Shown one piece after another: positions 27,394-37,674 of a stretch of DNA of 64,000 nt (position 1 is its first letter; each line of letters begins with the position of its first letter). The notes under the pieces are model-generated. The model made no database searches. It was given only the letters and a program-made list of their open reading frames with translations, and was not told where the DNA came from. The stretch is from Bradyrhizobium canariense (GTDB lineage Bacteria > Pseudomonadota > Alphaproteobacteria > Rhizobiales > Xanthobacteraceae), in the NCBI RefSeq assembly GCF_019402665.1, contig NZ_VSST01000022.1, forward strand, positions 1 to 64,000. Reading direction: 5' to 3'. Made by a program: the position numbers and the translations under genes.

Positions 27394-28301
27394 CTAGCCA
27401 TCAACGCGGCGAAGACGACACCCCGCGAGTGCGAACCGCGCCTCCGTCGAAATGCGAGCTAGCTTAACCATCGATAGATCGAGCGGTGCAAACAGTAGAA
27501 CCAGCAGGGCGGCGCCAGCGATCCAACCGAACTCAACCGCCGCCTGCATGAACGCATTATGCGGCGCAAAGACTCTAATGCAGCTCCTTTCCGCGAAGCG
27601 GTCCAGCCCAATGCCGAATAGCCCGGCTCGCGGTAGAATACGTAGAGCTGCTTCCGGATCGCAATCGAATTGTCGATCTGGATCGGCGGACACCCGCCCA
27701 TGGAAGGCGAGAGGCGCTCGACCTCTAGGCCATCCGAAGCTGTGGCGATCTTCATCAACTAAAGCGACGTTGTGTGCCAGCGCGCAAGACGCCCGCGACG
27801 ACGGCGCAAATGCGATGCCAAGGACGGCACGAGCGACCGTTCGGCTTACTACTGACGCATCGAGCAGCGCCACCGTCGCCAGCACTACCGCTAGCGCCAA
27901 AAATGTAAATCGCACCTCGGAAGCGGCAAATGCCGCGACAGGCCGCGCTAGAGCGAGACCAAGGGCCAACATTCCGCGTCCCGCGAATCTGCTCGACGTT
28001 GCAGCGGCGAGGATCACAAAGCTTAGCAGCATAGTGAACTGCGCAGGCGCCGCATCAAACTCGCCAAAGACCATTGCTGCCCGTGTCTGGCGGACCACTG
28101 CTCGATGAGTGCAGGGATCGTCACCAACGCTCCGATCACAACCGTCGGAGCGGCAACGGCAAATTCCCCCTTGACCGGGTCGGTGTCTCCCATACTCGAC
28201 CGGCGGGATATCGACGGACTCAGATATCTCGGTAGCAACGGTCTGCTGCTCTTCAGCACCGCCCCATTCCGCCGGCTTGTCTTCTTTCGGATGAGCGACA
28301 C
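27394..28301 (-). pseudogene. Decayed O-antigen ligase/polymerase-family gene
   Basis: Two minus-strand frames contribute. The upstream part (to 28301) reads GEFAVAAPTVVIGALVTIPALIEQWSARHGQQWSLASLMRRL. After a shift near 28080 the main frame gives several hydrophobic helices, then LFGIGLDRFAERSCIRVFAPHNAFMQAAVEFGWIAGAALLVLLF. That last stretch matches the GxG...PHN...E.G..G motif set of Wzy_C/WaaL periplasmic loops. The internal arginine-rich segment around 27700 is frame-disturbed. It is a second, dead member of the family whose intact copy lies at 8.2-9.5 kb. Confidence 0.6.
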
Positions 28302-28776
28302 GCGCGCGCTCGATTGCCGGTGCGTAACATAACGCTGCGTCCACGAGGTTCGACGACCAGTTCATCGAGATCCGCCGCATTGCTCACGCCGCCTGCCCTC
28401 AAGCTAGCGAAGACACCACGATCCCACGCTCGAGAGCTTCATCGATCGAGGCAGGCTCTAGACTAGCGTGGTGACTCGGGGCGGCGCTGGCTGGCGCGAC
28501 CGCCAGTAGGATTGCACACGATGTTCTACGCAGATGGGATAGAGCCAGCCCGGAGGGATCGCGGCGACCCTCTCTTTCCCTCCAGCGCTGCAGGCGCACA
28601 GAAGCTCATCGACGCCTCCCATTGCTGCTGGTGGAAGCGCGCTCGGCATCACCCATCCAGCCGAATGCCCGAAGAATCGATCCTCCGAATTATACACCAG
28701 TTCGAACGAACTCAGGCCACAGGCCCGCCAGCGTGAACCGGCGAGCATGGTGAGCGCGAGACGAAAGCCCCTCGCT
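28302..28776. other. 475 bp without a recognisable gene
   Basis: Short frames exist on both strands, but none shows a domain or convincing start. One minus-strand frame (28748-28458) contains a plausible protein-like stretch (FELVYNSEDRFFGHSAGW) but no homology I can name. It is probably decayed DNA upstream of the broken ligase gene. Confidence 0.3.
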
Positions 28777-29106
28777 TTATTGGGGACCGAGCTTCATGGT
28801 GATCTCTTTGAACCAATGATCGGCTTTCATGCGTAACCGTTCTGACGGGTGCCCGTCGCGGATTTGCACAAGGTAGGGAACGACCTGCCGAAGGATACGT
28901 CTGCATTCGCGCGCATTCTTGCGGTCCAAATCCGTACGGGCGCGTCCCACGGGAGGATGGGTAAGTCGAACAGCGATCTCGGTCCATTTCAACCTATCTG
29001 TGGCGCTCAACTTTGGCTCGAAAATTGCCGAGCGAATGATCTCGGGCATCTTCTCAAGGGATTCGTGGAGAACTTTTTGGTACTCTCTCTCGATCTCGTC
29101 AGGCAT
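28777..29106 (-). CDS. Hypothetical 109-residue cytoplasmic protein
   Basis: A charged, helical protein without membrane segments: MPDEIEREYQKVLHESLEKMPEIIRSAIF, then KWTEIAVRLTHPPVGRARTDLDRKN, then ILRQVVPYLVQIRDGHPSERLRMKADHWFKEI. Codon use and amino-acid balance look coding, unlike the neighbouring debris. No clear Shine-Dalgarno sequence precedes the ATG. I do not recognise a family. It lies within the scarred region, so it may be accessory cargo. Confidence 0.5.
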   Translation of the reverse strand: MPDEIEREYQKVLHESLEKMPEIIRSAIFEPKLSATDRLKWTEIAVRLTHPPVGRARTDLDRKNARECRRILRQVVPYLVQIRDGHPSERLRMKADHWFKEITMKLGPQ

Positions 29107-29528
29107 GGGAGGTCAGCCGCTCAATGGAATCAGGGCGCGAACCTATTTAAGCTCCGCGCCCTAGCGTTGTCACTGTGGGGAAAACTACCCCCCCTCAGCC
29201 GCCGCCGGTCGCGCACCTGAATGCCGCAGGGACATCCGCCTTGTTCAACAATGGCGGCTTTGTCGTGACCTACGACAGCGACAAGGTGCTTATTGAAAGC
29301 CACGCCGGCGATGCCGTTGAAATGTGCCGCGCATCCATCCCTGCCGGTTGCCCGTGAGGCGATGAACGTGGTCGCGAATAGAACATCACGAATTTGCGGG
29401 CGCACGCCCACACTAGGCTTCCTGACGCCCAGCACAGGTGCGGCGACGCCTGACTTGGAATCCGAAGCAGATGTGCAAAAGCCCCGGATTGCCCCGGGAC
29501 TCTTGATTTGTATCGATAGATGCGCCGA
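29107..29528. other. 422 bp mostly without genes; holds a weak frame and the ahcY terminator
   Basis: A 60-codon plus-strand frame from a GTG at 29175 reads AAGTSALFNNGGFVVTYDSDKVLIES and looks partly protein-like. It has no Shine-Dalgarno sequence or known family, so I do not call it a gene. The ahcY terminator hairpin is at 29477-29501. Confidence 0.35.
29477..29501 (-). terminator. Rho-independent terminator of ahcY
   Basis: On the minus strand AGTCCCGG and CCGGGGCT form an 8-bp stem (one G-T pair) with a 6-nt loop GGCAAT, followed by a TTTT run. It lies 28 bp beyond the ahcY stop. Confidence 0.75.
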
Positions 29529-30950
29529 TCAGTAGCGGTAGTGATCGCTCTTGTACGGGCCTTCCTGCTTCACGCCGATATAGTCGGCCTGGTCCTTGCG
29601 CAGCTCGGTGAGCTTGACGCCGATCTTGGCGAGGTGCAGGCGCGCGACCTTCTCGTCGAGCGTCTTCGGCAGCACGTAGACTTCCTTCTTGTACTTGCCG
29701 TCCTTGTTGTTGGCAAAAAGCTCGATCTGCGCCAGCGTCTGGTTGGTGAAGGAGGCCGACATCACGAAGGACGGGTGGCCCATCGCATTGCCGAGGTTCA
29801 CGAGGCGGCCTTCCGACAGCATGATGATGCGGTGCTTGTCGGGGAATTCGATCTCGTCGACCTGCGGCTTGATGTTGGTCCACTTCAGGTTACGCAGACC
29901 CGCGATTTGGATCTCGTTGTCGAAGTGACCGATGTTGCAGACGATGGCGCGATCCTTCATCGCGCGCATGTGCTCGATCGTGATGATGTCCTTGTTGCCG
30001 GTCGCGGTGACGAAGATGTCGGCGCGGGGCGCGGCGTCTTCCATGGTCACGACTTCATAGCCTTCCATCGCCGCCTGCAGCGCGCAGATAGGATCGACTT
30101 CGGAGACCATGACGCGGCAGCCGGCCTGGCGCAGCGAGGCGGCCGAACCCTTGCCGACGTCGCCGAAGCCCGCGACCATCGCAACCTTGCCGGACATCAT
30201 CACGTCGGTGCCGCGGCGAATGCCGTCGACCAGCGATTCACGGCAGCCGTAGAGGTTGTCGAACTTCGACTTGGTGACGCTGTCGTTGACGTTGATGGCC
30301 GGCCATAGCAGCGTGCCGGCCTTCTGCATGTCATAGAGACGATGCACGCCCGTGGTGGTCTCTTCGGAAACGCCCTTGATGCTCTTGGCGATCTCGGCGA
30401 AGTAGCCCTTCGGCTTCTCTTTGAGCTGCTTCTTCAGAAGCGCGAAGAAGACTTCCTCTTCTTCCGAACCCGGCTTGTCCAGGAACTTGGTGTCGCCGTT
30501 CTCGGCGCGCAGGCCGAGATGGACGTACATGGTGGCGTCGCCGCCGTCGTCGAGGATCATGTTCGGGTGACCGCCGCCGTGCCAGTCGAACAGCTTGGCG
30601 GTGTAGTCCCAGTACTCGGTAAGGCTCTCACCCTTGACCGCGAACACCGGAATGCCGGCGGCTGCGATCGCAGCCGCGGCGTGGTCCTGCGTCGAATAGA
30701 TGTTGCAGGAGACCCAGCGGATGTCGGCGCCGAGCGCTGCCAGCGTCTCGATCAGCACGCCGGTCTGGATCGTCATGTGCAGCGAGCCGGCGATGCGCGC
30801 GCCCTTCAGCGGCTGCTTCGGGCCGTACTCCTCGCGGGTGGCCATCAGGCCGGGCATCTCGGTCTCGGCGAGCGAGAGCTCCTTGCGGCCGAAATCGGCG
30901 AGCGAAATGTCCTTGACGATGTAATCGGTGAAGCCGGGCTTCGCGTTCAT
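29529..30950 (-). CDS. ahcY: Adenosylhomocysteinase (S-adenosylhomocysteine hydrolase)
   Basis: 473 residues, the standard length for the insert-containing bacterial form. It splits S-adenosylhomocysteine into adenosine and homocysteine, clearing the by-product of methylation. Clear motifs are [34 protein letters not shown] with the catalytic lysine, the NAD-binding [10 protein letters not shown], and the C-terminal KSDHYRY that closes the cofactor site. I set the start at 30950 (MNAKPGF), since a longer frame upstream runs antisense through metK. It follows metK on the same strand with a repeat-containing 124-bp gap. Confidence 0.97.
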   Translation of the reverse strand: MNAKPGFTDYIVKDISLADFGRKELSLAETEMPGLMATREEYGPKQPLKGARIAGSLHMTIQTGVLIETLAALGADIRWVSCNIYSTQDHAAAAIAAAGIPVFAVKGESLTEYWDYTAKLFDWHGGGHPNMILDDGGDATMYVHLGLRAENGDTKFLDKPGSEEEEVFFALLKKQLKEKPKGYFAEIAKSIKGVSEETTTGVHRLYDMQKAGTLLWPAINVNDSVTKSKFDNLYGCRESLVDGIRRGTDVMMSGKVAMVAGFGDVGKGSAASLRQAGCRVMVSEVDPICALQAAMEGYEVVTMEDAAPRADIFVTATGNKDIITIEHMRAMKDRAIVCNIGHFDNEIQIAGLRNLKWTNIKPQVDEIEFPDKHRIIMLSEGRLVNLGNAMGHPSFVMSASFTNQTLAQIELFANNKDGKYKKEVYVLPKTLDEKVARLHLAKIGVKLTELRKDQADYIGVKQEGPYKSDHYRY

Positions 30951-30977
30951 TGCGGGCGTCCTGTTGTTGAATTGGTT

Positions 30978-31067
30978 ATTCCGGGTCGCCCTGGAGAGGC
31001 GAGCCCGGAATCTCGATACGATGGAAGAATTCCGGATTCGCCACTGTGGCGGCGCCCGGGAATGACG
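30978..31067. repeat. REP-like palindromic repeat between metK and ahcY
   Basis: ATTCCGGG (30978) is inverted as CCCGGAAT (31004-31011), and a second similar pair (ATTCCGG near 31029, CCGGGAAT near 31055) follows. Such ATTCCGGG...CCCGGAATGACG units are common between Bradyrhizobium-type genes. The element may fold in the metK-ahcY transcript and separate their expression. Confidence 0.6.
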
Positions 31068-31074
31068 TCGGCGA

Positions 31075-32271
<1,197 letters not shown>

Positions 32272-32331
32272 CAGTAACCCCTTGTTCCGCCGCTAGCTGG
32301 CGGGCGTTGCGATATTTAGCTTTGAATGATG

Positions 32332-33687
32332 TCAATCACGCCGGCGCGAGATGACGTAGGATTCGTCGAGAAACCAGAGCCCATTGTACTTTCGCAGCAC
32401 GTCCCTGGCGGCATCCAGAGTGCGGCCGTTTTGAGTCATTTCCGTCAACCGGTCGTCCTCAATCTGAGCCACATACACCGCCGCATTCCAGGCTGCAAAG
32501 GCCGTCGAGGTTCCGATAGTGCCCGTCACCTCGTTGGGCAGCGCTTCCATATCATACCTGAAGATCGAGCGGTTATCAGCGTAAGCATTAAAATTTAAGT
32601 CGCGGCCCACCGAGCCGAGCTCGTACTTCACCGCGCGCAATAGCTCATGACGGCTCACCGAGAAAGGATTTTCTCCGGGCCAGATCGCCTGGATCATCTC
32701 CATGCCCGGATCCTGGCCGTGGGAGTGAATTCCGATCAGGCGGCCGCCCGCCCGCAAGGCCCGGGCCAAGGGCGCAATGATCCGTTTTGCCCGAAAATTC
32801 ACCGAGGACAGCGCACGGTATGGCTGGGATGCGATAACGAGATCGAAATTGGCCTCGGCCTGACCCGGCCGCGGAATGGTCGAATCGAGCAGAAACCGCT
32901 GGTCTTCACGGTAGAGCACCAGCACGACAGGCCGCTCATAGAGCGGCATTCCCGTGCGCGGGCTGACCGCTGCGCGCCAGTTCTGCTCCAAAAACGGCTT
33001 CAACTCCGCGATTTGCGTCTCGAACTCGCCCGAGGAAGCACCCCGCAGCGGAACTTCATGCCAGACTGTCGCGGCTGCCGCCGCGGGCGATGAAGGCGTG
33101 AGCCAAGGCGCCTCCGCATAAAGCATGTTGGTAAAAACGAACACCGAGGCCGGATGCTCGAAAATGCGATCCGGCACCTTGTCCAGCGTCAGGCGGAGGT
33201 CCTCGAGACTGAGCTCCTTGCCGGCGACATAGAAGGGCATGTGCGGAAAGCGCTGATGCATCGAGCGCAGCACACGCGCCAAGACCGTGCCGTCGCCAAC
33301 GCCGGCATCGAACACGCGCAGCGCCGGGGGGCGGGGATGGATGCTGGCAAGCTCCAGCGCCACGCGCTCGGCGACCACCCGCTTCTCACTGCAAGTGTGG
33401 ACGAACAGCAGGTATTTCTGGCGGTTCTCGAAAAAGCGGAAATTGCCGCGCGGATCGCGCTTTTCCGGGGGCACCTGAAGTCCCCGTGGCGGCGGCACGC
33501 CGCCGGCCATCGATGCGGCCATGTAGGCCTGGATCCGGTCCAGGGTGTCGATCGTGATGCGCTTGCCCTCGCGCAGGCGGTGCACGAGCTTCCCATCGTT
33601 CACCGCGCGCCGGCCGAACGTCGACTCCGCCATGTCCGCCTTACGGCAGAACTCGGTGATTTGGCTCAGGATTTCGTCATTCTTCAT
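32332..33687 (-). CDS. HTH-domain protein fused to a SAM-dependent methyltransferase-like domain
   Basis: 451 residues from MKNDEIL at 33687; the frame upstream to 33828 is not needed. Residues 1-55 (ITEFCRKADMAESTFGRRAVNDGKLVHRLREGKRITIDTLDRIQAYM) look like a Cro/C1-type helix-turn-helix. From about residue 125 there is a Rossmann-type methyltransferase fold with motif I ALRVFDAGVGDGTVLARVL and a later FDLVIASQPYRAL. An RRRD tail ends the protein. It lies directly upstream of metK on the same strand (60 bp), suggesting a role in sensing SAM or in a linked methylation. The function is inferred from domains only. Confidence 0.75.
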   Translation of the reverse strand: MKNDEILSQITEFCRKADMAESTFGRRAVNDGKLVHRLREGKRITIDTLDRIQAYMAASMAGGVPPPRGLQVPPEKRDPRGNFRFFENRQKYLLFVHTCSEKRVVAERVALELASIHPRPPALRVFDAGVGDGTVLARVLRSMHQRFPHMPFYVAGKELSLEDLRLTLDKVPDRIFEHPASVFVFTNMLYAEAPWLTPSSPAAAAATVWHEVPLRGASSGEFETQIAELKPFLEQNWRAAVSPRTGMPLYERPVVLVLYREDQRFLLDSTIPRPGQAEANFDLVIASQPYRALSSVNFRAKRIIAPLARALRAGGRLIGIHSHGQDPGMEMIQAIWPGENPFSVSRHELLRAVKYELGSVGRDLNFNAYADNRSIFRYDMEALPNEVTGTIGTSTAFAAWNAAVYVAQIEDDRLTEMTQNGRTLDAARDVLRKYNGLWFLDESYVISRRRD

Positions 33688-33859
33688 GAAGTGGGACGCA
33701 GTGGGCAGAAGGATTGGGTAACGCCTCGTAGCAAAATCTGCCCACTGAGGGAATAGGGGATAGAGCCGCCCCCGCTGCCGTGTGCACAACAGCGAGGCCG
33801 TGAACCACCTTCCCCTGCCGGGCAACAAACAGACGCCTCTCCTCTACGGGAACACCGCC

Positions 33860-35578
33860 ATGCGCCGCCTCCTCGTCGCGCTCTGCCTGCTCGCTGCAAC
33901 GCTGTGGTCGGCGTCCGCATTTGCGCAGGCGCGCAACCAGCTTGGGCCGCTCTGCACCACCGACACCACGCCGGCGGACCAGATGATCGACGCCTGCAGC
34001 AAGATCATCGCGCTGAAGGTGTTCAAAAGCGAGCAGCTCGCAACGGTCTACTTCTGGCGCGCGGTGGGCTGGAACAAGAAGGGCGATTACGCCAAGGTCA
34101 TCACCGACGCCACGGAAGCGATCCGGCTCCAGCCGAGCCAGGCAACCTATAATCTCAGGGGATCGGCCTACTACGACAGAGGCGAGTACGAAATCGCGAT
34201 TGCCGATTTCGACGATGCGCTGAACCTGGGCCCGCCTGATGGTACCATCTTCCATAATCGCGGCAATGCCTGGCGCGGCAAGGGCGACTACACCAAGGCC
34301 ATTGCCGATTACGATATGTCGATCAAAGCCGATCCGAAATCGGCATTCTCCTACCAGAACCGCGGCATCTCCAAGGAGGCCCTCGGCAACCTCGACGGCG
34401 CGCTGGCCGACATCAACCAGGCGATCCGGCTCGACCCGACGTTGCCGCAGCCGCTGATCAACCGGACCGCGATCTGGCGTGTCAGAGGCGATTACGATCG
34501 CGCGATTGCCGACGGCAGCGAAGCGATCCGGCTCGCGAAGGAGAAGCCGCCCGTCAACATCATGACGCCGCCGAACAGCGTGCTGATCTCGGGCTACACC
34601 CATCGCGCGCTGGCCTATGAGACGAAAGGCGATTACGCGCACGCGAGCGACGACTACAAGGCCACGCTGGCGATCGCGGCGTCCGATGCCGGCAGCAAGG
34701 CCAATCAAGCCACCGCAAAGGTGCGGCTGTCGCTGATCACCGACGCTAGCGTGCCGATCCCGCGCGATGCGCCGTCACCGACGACGCAGCCGGCAAAGGC
34801 GCCGGCTCCCCAGCAGACGGGTGCCGCGGCGCCTCCCTCGCCTGCTCCGGCCGCGCGCGGCACGCGCATGGCGCTGATCATCGGCAACGGCGCCTATGCG
34901 CATGTCAAGGCGCTGCCCAATCCGCCCAATGACGCGCGCGCCGTTGCGAAGAGCCTGCGCGATATCGGCTTCACTGTATCAGAAGGCGTCGACCTCGACC
35001 GCTCGGCGATGCAGAAGATGACGCGTGACTTCTTGCGGGAGGCGGCGCGGGCGCAGTTCGTGGTGGTCTACTATGCTGGCCACGGCGTGCAGGTCGACGG
35101 CCGCAACTATCTCATTCCGGTCGACGTCGAACTCAAGCCGGGCGCGAGGATGACGGACGCGATGATCGACATGGACACGATCATGGCCGGCCTCGACGAC
35201 CAGGTCCGCACCAACATTTTGATCTTCGATGCCTGCCGCAATAATCCGATGGCACAGCAGGTCGCATCAGCCGGCACCAACCGCGCCATCGAAGCTGCCT
35301 CGGGCCTCGCGGCGCCGACGAGCCTGGGATCCGGCGCGACGCTCGGCGCCGGCACGCTAATCGCTTTCGCAACGGCGCCGGGCCAGGTCGCGCTCGACGG
35401 CGAAGGCGCCAACTCGCCGTTCTCCGCCGCGCTCTCCCGCCATCTCGGCACGCCCGGCCTGGAAGTGCAGCAGATGCTGACGCGGGTGCGGGCCGAGGTG
35501 GTGTCGACCACGAAGAACAAGCAGGTGCCGTGGTCGAACTCGTCGCTGCTGGGAGAGGTTTACCTAGCGGAGAAGTGA
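33860..35578 (+). CDS. Secreted TPR-repeat protein with C-terminal caspase-like (peptidase C14) domain
   Basis: About 572 residues from the ATG at 33860, which gives a clean signal peptide (LLVALCLLAATLWSASAFAQA). Roughly five TPR units follow (AIADFDDALNLGP, AIADYDMSIKADP, ALADINQAIRLDP and others), then a proline/alanine linker. The C14 domain begins at MALIIGNGAYAHVKALPNPPNDA, with the catalytic histidine in YYAGHGVQ and the catalytic cysteine in FDACRNNP, so it should be an active orthocaspase-type protease in the periplasm. A frame starting at 33782 lacks the signal peptide at its N-terminus. Substrates are unknown. Confidence 0.9.
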   Translation: MRRLLVALCLLAATLWSASAFAQARNQLGPLCTTDTTPADQMIDACSKIIALKVFKSEQLATVYFWRAVGWNKKGDYAKVITDATEAIRLQPSQATYNLRGSAYYDRGEYEIAIADFDDALNLGPPDGTIFHNRGNAWRGKGDYTKAIADYDMSIKADPKSAFSYQNRGISKEALGNLDGALADINQAIRLDPTLPQPLINRTAIWRVRGDYDRAIADGSEAIRLAKEKPPVNIMTPPNSVLISGYTHRALAYETKGDYAHASDDYKATLAIAASDAGSKANQATAKVRLSLITDASVPIPRDAPSPTTQPAKAPAPQQTGAAAPPSPAPAARGTRMALIIGNGAYAHVKALPNPPNDARAVAKSLRDIGFTVSEGVDLDRSAMQKMTRDFLREAARAQFVVVYYAGHGVQVDGRNYLIPVDVELKPGARMTDAMIDMDTIMAGLDDQVRTNILIFDACRNNPMAQQVASAGTNRAIEAASGLAAPTSLGSGATLGAGTLIAFATAPGQVALDGEGANSPFSAALSRHLGTPGLEVQQMLTRVRAEVVSTTKNKQVPWSNSSLLGEVYLAEK

Positions 35579-35890
35579 GGGCAGCGGGCCGGGCCCTCAC
35601 CTTGTCTACGGCTTCTCGAAACCATCCTAACGCGGCGTGGAGCCGATCCATCCGAAGGCAATGCCGCTGATCCTCTACACTGTCAAAGTGTGCGGTGTTC
35701 GGATAGACGGGCCGCGCGTCGAGGCCAAGACGCTGCAGCGTCCGCGGTCCCACGAACGCTAAAGATGCTAAAGATGATGGGGTGCGGGAGCTCGAAAGAG
35801 GACTTCAGCCTCCGAAATGACCGTGTCAACGGGCCACTTGACGGTTTGCAGCTCCCCTGCTGGTTTACCGGACCAAAAAGGGGACGCGCA
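35579..35890. other. 312 bp intergenic region
   Basis: No gene, repeat or terminator stands out. A short tandem-like AAAGATG...AAAGATG lies near 35762. It presumably contains the phosphatase promoter, which I could not pinpoint. Confidence 0.3.
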
Positions 35891-36334
35891 ATGTTGAACA
35901 AAGTCCTTTTCCTGTGCACCGGGAACTACTATCGAAGTCGATTTGCAGAAGAGCTATTCAATCATATTGCAAAACTTGAAGGTCTGGAATGGCATGCATT
36001 CTCTAGAGGAGTGACCGACAACGGTTCGTCCGACAACATTGGGCCGATGTCGCGATTTGCGCGTGCGGGTCTCCATGCAAGGGGCATAGTCCCGCAGGGT
36101 GCAGCGCGTGATCCGCAGCCGTGTTCGTTGAGCGATTTCGATGCTTCCAGGCTCGTGATTGCGCTAAAGGAGGCCGAGCATCGCCCGCTGATCGAGCGCC
36201 GGTTTCCGGAGGCCGCTGACAGGGTCAGTTACTGGCACGTGGACGATATCGATTGTGCCGAACCTTCGGTGGCGTTGGCGATCATTGACGAACACGTGCG
36301 CGAATTGGTCTCAAGAATCCGCTCTCTAGTCTGA
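35891..36334 (+). CDS. Low-molecular-weight protein-tyrosine-phosphatase-like protein
   Basis: 147 residues from ATG 35891. The N-terminal [11 protein letters not shown] is the C-x5-R phosphatase loop, with the fold's first strand before it. The DP acid is not as clear as in canonical LMW-PTPs: [12 protein letters not shown] is the likely general-acid loop. Related proteins dephosphorylate polysaccharide tyrosine kinases or arsenate. An IS256-type element is inserted exactly at its stop codon, but the duplicated target restores TGA, so the protein is unaltered. A longer frame from 35690 lacks coding character. Confidence 0.8.
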   Translation: MLNKVLFLCTGNYYRSRFAEELFNHIAKLEGLEWHAFSRGVTDNGSSDNIGPMSRFARAGLHARGIVPQGAARDPQPCSLSDFDASRLVIALKEAEHRPLIERRFPEAADRVSYWHVDDIDCAEPSVALAIIDEHVRELVSRIRSLV

Positions 36335-36373
36335 TGCCAGGTCGTGTCCCCAGTGGTGGTGTAGTTCGGTAGA

Positions 36374-36422
36374 GCAAAGCCGCCCGGACGCGCGCCCTCA
36401 AATAGCGGGCGGGCGGCTTTGC
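36374..36422. repeat. 13-bp perfect inverted repeat in the left end of the IS256-type element
   Basis: GCAAAGCCGCCCG (36374-36386) and CGGGCGGCTTTGC (36410-36422) flank 23 bp. Located between the left end and the transposase start, it could block read-through from the host gene into the transposase. Confidence 0.6.
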
Positions 36423-36488
36423 GGTGGTCACCGGCAGTTCTCCGGTAGGATCGGGTTGCGACACGCCAACGCAACCGAGGAACCACCG

Positions 36489-37603
36489 ATGACCGACGAC
36501 ATGATGAACCTGCGCACGCTCGTGGAGAAGACCCCTGATGCCGATCTGTTGCGCGAGATGATCGGCTTTGCCGCCCAGCGCCTGATGGAGCTGGAAGTCG
36601 AAGGCCAGACCGGGGCGGCCTACGGCGAGAAGGCCCCCGAGCGCCTGGCCCAACGCAACGGCTACCGGGACCGGACCTGGGAGACCCGGGCTGGCGCGGT
36701 CGAGCTGCGCATCCCCAAGCTACGCAGGGGTTCTTGCTTCCAGGTTTTCTGAAGCCGCGCCGCATGGCCGAGAAGGCGCTCACCGCCGTGGTGCAGGAAG
36801 CCTACGTGCAGGGGCGTCTCGACCCGCTCGGTGGACGATCTGGTGCAGGCCATGGGCATGACCGGCATGTCCAAGAGCCAGGTGAGCCGGCTCTGCGGCG
36901 AGCTCGATGACAAGGTGAAGGCATTCCTCGCCCGCCCGATCGAGGGTGACTGGCCGTATCTATGGATCGACGCCACCTACGTGAAGGTGCGCAAGAATGG
37001 CCGTATAGTGTCGGTCCCGGTGATCGTAGTGGTCGGCGTCAACAGTGATGGCCGGCGCGAGGTGCTCGGGATGGACATCGGTCCGTCCGAGGCCGAGACG
37101 TTCTGGACGGCGTTCCTGCGCAAGCTTGCGCGCCGCGGCATGCGCGGCGTCAAGCTGGTCGTGTCCGACGCCCACGAAGGCATCAGGGCCACCATCGCCA
37201 AGGTGCTCAATGCCTCGTGGCAGCGCTGCCGCGTCCACTTCATGCGCAACGCGCTGGCGCATGCCGGCAAGAGCGGCCTGCGCGTCGTCTCCGCCTTCAT
37301 TGCCACAGCATTCGCACAGGGCGAGGCCGAGACCGACGTGCTGGCCTACATGACCTTCCCGCCGCAGCCCGGACCAAGCTGCACTCCACCAACGCGATCG
37401 AGCGCCTCATCGGCGCGATCAAGCGGCGGACCGAGGTGGTCGGCATCTGCCCCAATGAGGACACCGTCGTTCGCCTCATCGGACCGATCCTGCTCGAGCA
37501 GAACGACGAGTGGGCCGTCCAGCGCGCACGCTACCTGACGCTGGAAACCATCGCGCCACTGAGCGATGATCCGAGTGTCAGCCTCACGGCTATCGCCAGC
37601 TGA
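36489..37603 (+). pseudogene. Frameshifted IS256-family (mutator-type) transposase
   Basis: Three frames build one transposase. The first, from ATG 36489, reads [37 protein letters not shown]...[16 protein letters not shown]. One base is lost near 36740 and one gained near 36825, after which DDLVQAMGMTGMSKSQVSRLCGELD and WIDATYVKVRKNGR with catalytic-type aspartates follow. Near 37310-37370 there is a deletion of about 40 codons plus a shift. The C-terminus then resumes as TKLHSTNAIERLIGAIKRRTEVVGICPNED to 37603. It cannot make an active enzyme. Confidence 0.85.
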
Positions 37604-37674
37604 CCGGCCCGGCTCTCGCCGGTGAACGCGTGCCCCACCGCCAGCTACACCACGGAGACACCTTCCTGATGCCA

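Larger units (their letters stand above)
36340..37665 (+). mobile_element. IS256-family insertion sequence, degenerate copy
   Basis: About 1326 bp bounded by a 9-bp direct repeat CTGATGCCA (36331-36339 and 37666-37674), the size of IS256 target duplications. Imperfect terminal inverted repeats match about 8 of 12 positions (GGTCGTGTCCCC at left, GAAGGTGTCTCC as complement at right). A 13-bp perfect subterminal inverted repeat lies at 36374-36422. The transposase gene inside is broken. Confidence 0.85.

Noticed and set aside
29175..29357. 60-codon plus-strand gene
   Set aside because: No Shine-Dalgarno sequence, weak GTG start and no family; kept only as a note in the intergenic entry.
32272..32331. 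SAM-binding riboswitch before metK
   Set aside because: The leader is too short and shows no recognisable SAM-I, SAM-II or SAM/SAH consensus.
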